DNA from: Oscillospiraceae bacterium
GTDB lineage: Bacteria > Bacillota > Clostridia > Oscillospirales > Ruminococcaceae
Reading direction: 5' to 3'
Length of the DNA stretch: 15,790 nt
Assembly: GCA_029068025.1 (NCBI GenBank)
Contig: JAIEDJ010000014.1
Span: 1 to 15,790 of the forward strand
The notes beneath the pieces were generated by a model that saw only the letters and a list, made by a program, of their open reading frames with translations, did not search any database and was not told the origin of the DNA. This document shows, in pieces, positions 13,340 to 15,790 of this stretch. Every line of letters begins with the position of its first letter. Positions within the stretch are counted from its first letter, which is position 1. A program made the translations under genes and the position numbers.

Positions 13340-13972
13340 ATGCCGTTTGATTTTAAAAAAGAATTTAAGGAGCTTTATCAGCCAAAGACTATGCCGGGGA
13401 TCGTTTCCGTGCCGCCGGTCATTTACGCGGCAGTTCGCGGCGAGGGTGATCCGAACGAGGATGGCGGCGCTTACAAGAACGCTGTCGGGGTGCTGTATGG
13501 GATCTTGTATACGATCAAAATGAGCGGCAAGGGCGGTCACTCGATCGACGGATATTATGATTTTGTCGTTCCGCCGCTTGAGGGGTTCTGGGATCAGGGC
13601 AGCGGCGGGTTCGATCCGCTTCACAAGGAGCTGTTCAAGTGGATCTCCGTTATCAGACTGCCCGAATTCGTTACCGATGAGGTTTTTGAATGGGCTAAGG
13701 CAGAGGCGGCGCGGAAAAAGAAGCTCGACTGCTATGTCGCTGCCGAGAGGATAGCTGTTGACGAGGGTCTGTGCGTTCAGTGCTTACATATCGGCTGTTA
13801 TGACAATGAGCCGAAAACCGTTGCCGAGATGGACAAGTTTATTACGGATAACGGGTATGTGAACGATTTTTCGGAAACCCGACTTCATCATGAGATCTAT
13901 CTGGGAGATCCGAGGAAAACGGCGCCCGAGAAGCTTAAGACCGTTATACGGCATCCGATACGCTTGCTCTGA
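13340..13972 (+). CDS. GyrI-like small-molecule-binding domain protein
   Basis: The 210-residue protein is recognisable as a GyrI-like (AraC effector-binding/SBP fold) domain by IVSVPPVIYAAVRGEGDPNE near the N-terminus, YYDFVVPPLEGFW in the middle and DEGLCVQCLHIGCYDNEP with TRLHHEIYLGDPRK near the end. This fold binds hydrophobic or cationic small molecules in multidrug-sensing regulators, and some stand-alone members hydrolyse cyclopropanoids. No helix-turn-helix is attached here, so it is a stand-alone ligand-binding or enzymatic protein. The ATG at 13340 follows a G-rich RBS (GGGGGGAA, about 13328-13335). It is the first gene after the consensus promoter and is separated by 25 nt from the next gene. 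Confidence 0.88.
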   Translation: MPFDFKKEFKELYQPKTMPGIVSVPPVIYAAVRGEGDPNEDGGAYKNAVGVLYGILYTIKMSGKGGHSIDGYYDFVVPPLEGFWDQGSGGFDPLHKELFKWISVIRLPEFVTDEVFEWAKAEAARKKKLDCYVAAERIAVDEGLCVQCLHIGCYDNEPKTVAEMDKFITDNGYVNDFSETRLHHEIYLGDPRKTAPEKLKTVIRHPIRLL

Positions 13973-13997
13973 TGTTTGCGGCTGCTTGGAGGATCAA

Positions 13998-14867
13998 ATG
14001 AAAAAAGTCTTTGCAATAGCTTTTGTTTTAATTTGTACTTTCGTTTATACAGGCAGTACCGCGTTTGCGGACTGCGGTCCTAAAGACTCGCTTACGGTTT
14101 ATGTGAACGGTGTTGAAGAAGGAAGGGAATATTATATTGCGCTGCTTTCCGATTGGGGTTCTCAATATCATCCCGATGAATATACAGAAAAACAGACTCC
14201 CGAGTGGAAGGCATTTTACAAGTATTCTTTAAGCGATGAGTATTATCTCTATGATAATTTCGGCAGCGCTTATTTTAAAATGACAGGAGGCGGCAGTCAC
14301 CGGTGGAACTATCTTCCTCCGGAAAAGTTTAAGATAATGCTGTATTTTCCCGATGACGGAAGTATCATTGTAAGCGGAAAACTTGAGAAATACGCTTTCA
14401 ACTCGTACTTTACCGCCAATGTGAACGGGAGTGCGCTGGACGTTGAACAAAACGGCGGAGCTAAAGGCTATATGGTCGAGATATCCGGCTTTTTGTTCAG
14501 AGTGATAATTACCGTTTTTCTGGAACTGGGTGTTGCCAAGCTGTTTGGAATACGCTCAAAGCGCGCTGTAAAGCTGATACTTATCGTGAACGTTATTACT
14601 CAGCTTTTGCTGAATATCGCGGTCGCGGCGGCGGATATAAGCTGGGGCTCTTTCAGAGCGGTGCTGGCGCTGGTTGGAATGGAGATCGTGATTTTTATCA
14701 CCGAGGCTGCGATATACGCAAATACTCTCCCCGGTCTGACAGAGGGGAAAACCCATAGCGGCAGGGCTGCGGGATATGCTTTTGCCGCGAATGCGGCATC
14801 GTTGGTCGTCGGAGGAATATTATTAACGATATTTTATTTATTTTCGGATATTGTTATGGCGATGTGA
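13998..14867 (+). CDS. Membrane protein with secreted N-terminal domain, unknown function
   Basis: From ATG 13998 (GGAGGA at 13988-13993) the protein has 289 residues. The frame is open back to 13890, but the upstream part overlaps the GyrI-like gene and is discarded. Residues 1-24 form a signal peptide with cleavage expected after TAFA. The mature protein begins DCGPKDSLTVYVNG and has an extracellular beta-rich, aromatic domain to about 158. Four hydrophobic helices follow (about 162-184, 190-212, 219-242, 259-283). I have an impression of a clostridial family with a CGPK- or VGPK-type start and this same layout, but know no function. It is the most AT-rich gene of the block. It lies 26 nt before miaA and is probably cotranscribed with it. 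Confidence 0.85.
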   Translation: MKKVFAIAFVLICTFVYTGSTAFADCGPKDSLTVYVNGVEEGREYYIALLSDWGSQYHPDEYTEKQTPEWKAFYKYSLSDEYYLYDNFGSAYFKMTGGGSHRWNYLPPEKFKIMLYFPDDGSIIVSGKLEKYAFNSYFTANVNGSALDVEQNGGAKGYMVEISGFLFRVIITVFLELGVAKLFGIRSKRAVKLILIVNVITQLLLNIAVAAADISWGSFRAVLALVGMEIVIFITEAAIYANTLPGLTEGKTHSGRAAGYAFAANAASLVVGGILLTIFYLFSDIVMAM

Positions 14868-14882
14868 CGGAAATTCCGGAAA

Positions 14883-14887
14883 AGAGG
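14883..14887 (+). promoter_or_regulatory. RBS supporting the GTG start of miaA
   Basis: AGAGG (14883-14887) lies 6 nt before the GTG at 14894. The protein from this codon begins directly with the strand that leads into the P-loop, as MiaA proteins do. Confidence 0.75.
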
Positions 14888-14893
14888 TGGATC

Positions 14894-15790
14894 GTGAAAA
14901 AAATTATTGTGGTGAGCGGTCCTACCGCTTCGGGGAAAACGGCGCTTGCTGTGGAACTCGCGAAGATCTATGACGGGGAAGTCATCTCGGCGGATTCCAT
15001 GCAGATATATACCGATATGGACGTTGCCTCAGCTAAGGCTACCGCTGAGGAGCAGCAGGGGGTACCGCACCATCTGCTTGGTTTTCTCGACCCGTCGGAA
15101 GGCTTTTCGGTGGCGGAGTATGTCAAACTGTGCGACAAATGCGTGAAAGATATCATCGGGCGCGGGAAAACGCCGATCATCTGCGGAGGCACGGGACTTT
15201 ATATCAGCTCGTTCGTGGACAATCTTACATTTGATGACAGCGAACAGGACTTTTCATACCGCGAGGAGCTTCGCAAATTCGCCGAGGAGCATGGCAACGG
15301 CGCTTTGCTCGAGCGGCTGCGCGAGGTCGATCCCGAAACGGCGGCAACGCTTCATGAAAACAACGTCGGACGGATCATCAGGGCGCTTGAGGTGTATAAG
15401 ACTAGTGGGCATACCATATCGCAGGCAAAGGCAATGTCCAGAGAGGCACCGTCACCTTATGAATTCATTATGATCACGCTGGATTTTGAGGATCGCGATA
15501 TACTGCGGGAGCGCATAAACAGGCGTGTTGATGATATGATGAAGCGTGGACTGCTTGACGAGGCGCGGGCGTGCTTTGAGCAGCCCGACCGCCCGACCGC
15601 CGCGCAGGCTATCGGATGCAAGGAGCTGTATCCGTACTTTCGCGGAGAAAGGTCTTTGGAGGACTGCGTGGAGGAGCTTAAGCTCCGAACGCGTCAATAC
15701 GCAAAGCGGCAATTGACTTGGTTTCGGCGGGATAAACGAAATTTTAGGCTGATTATTGGCAAAAATGACGATTTTTTCGATGTTGTGAAA
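14894..15790 (+). CDS. miaA: tRNA dimethylallyltransferase MiaA (3' end cut by the window)
   Basis: MiaA transfers the dimethylallyl group of DMAPP to N6 of A37 in tRNAs that read codons starting with U, making the substrate of MiaB. Motifs are the P-loop GPTASGKT (9-16), the DSMQ stretch (34-37) that helps bind A37, GGTGLYI (98-104), GRIIRALEVY, AQAIGCKEL and the tRNA-binding RQYAKRQLTWFR near the end. The gene starts with GTG, giving 299 codons up to the window edge with no stop. Family members are about 300-320 residues, so only a few are missing. It follows the membrane protein by 26 nt and shows no promoter of its own, so it is probably read from the 13279 promoter. Confidence 0.96.
   Translation, partial: MKKIIVVSGPTASGKTALAVELAKIYDGEVISADSMQIYTDMDVASAKATAEEQQGVPHHLLGFLDPSEGFSVAEYVKLCDKCVKDIIGRGKTPIICGGTGLYISSFVDNLTFDDSEQDFSYREELRKFAEEHGNGALLERLREVDPETAATLHENNVGRIIRALEVYKTSGHTISQAKAMSREAPSPYEFIMITLDFEDRDILRERINRRVDDMMKRGLLDEARACFEQPDRPTAAQAIGCKELYPYFRGERSLEDCVEELKLRTRQYAKRQLTWFRRDKRNFRLIIGKNDDFFDVVK

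Noticed and set aside
1..15790. CRISPR array, tRNA or rRNA genes, or phage genes
   Set aside because: No regularly spaced repeats, no tRNA-like cloverleaf, no rRNA-like stretch and no phage structural or integrase motif was seen.

Overview
The window reads as chromosomal DNA of an anaerobic Firmicute, most likely a Ruminococcus-like member of the Clostridia (Oscillospiraceae/Ruminococcaceae). This rests on AGGAGG-type ribosome binding sites throughout, TTG and GTG starts beside ATG, the neighbourhood recD2-comF-crcB-miaB-ylbF-mutS-mutL...miaA, and hairpin-rich intergenic repeats of a type I associate with gut Clostridia. The species cannot be fixed from the sequence alone. All genes I accept are on the + strand.

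Region 1 (1-5169) is a tightly packed operon: a small one-helix membrane protein, the helicase RecD2, a ComF-type phosphoribosyltransferase (TTG start, overlapping recD2), a fluoride channel CrcB/Fluc (overlapping comF) and the tRNA methylthiotransferase MiaB. Region 2 (5170-6108) holds a YlbF-family gene with a cysteine-rich tail, flanked by two hairpin-rich intergenic stretches. Three copies of one two-hairpin repeat are visible: at the window start, between miaB and ylbF (inverted), and directly in front of mutS. Region 3 (6109-10679) is mutS-mutL with a one-base stop/start overlap. It encodes mismatch recognition and a MutL carrying the C-terminal endonuclease motifs.

Region 4 (10676-14867) is an accessory block lying between mutL and miaA, genes that are often close together in related genomes. 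It starts with an AraC-type regulator that overlaps mutL. Next comes a unit bounded by a predicted promoter and a strong terminator: an unrecognised cysteine-containing protein, a DUF3795 cysteine-rich protein, a VOC (glyoxalase/bleomycin-resistance fold) gene and a TfoX N-domain protein. The VOC gene is broken by a 90-bp miniature inverted-repeat element with a 3-bp target duplication. A second unit starts at a perfect consensus sigma-A promoter and contains a GyrI-like ligand-binding protein and a secreted-domain/four-helix membrane protein, then runs into miaA. MiaA (start GTG, absent from a simple ATG scan) runs off the right edge after 299 codons.

Functionally, MiaA and MiaB perform consecutive steps of the same tRNA A37 modification (i6A, then ms2i6A), and RecD2, MutS and MutL serve DNA repair. 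The accessory block looks like a set of small sensing or detoxification domains (AraC, VOC, GyrI-like, TfoX_N, DUF3795) that has placed miaA behind a new strong promoter. The points most worth a second look are the mini-element in the VOC gene, the covarying two-hairpin repeat family, the tandem-hairpin leader at 11540-11611 and the translationally coupled cysteine-rich pair.
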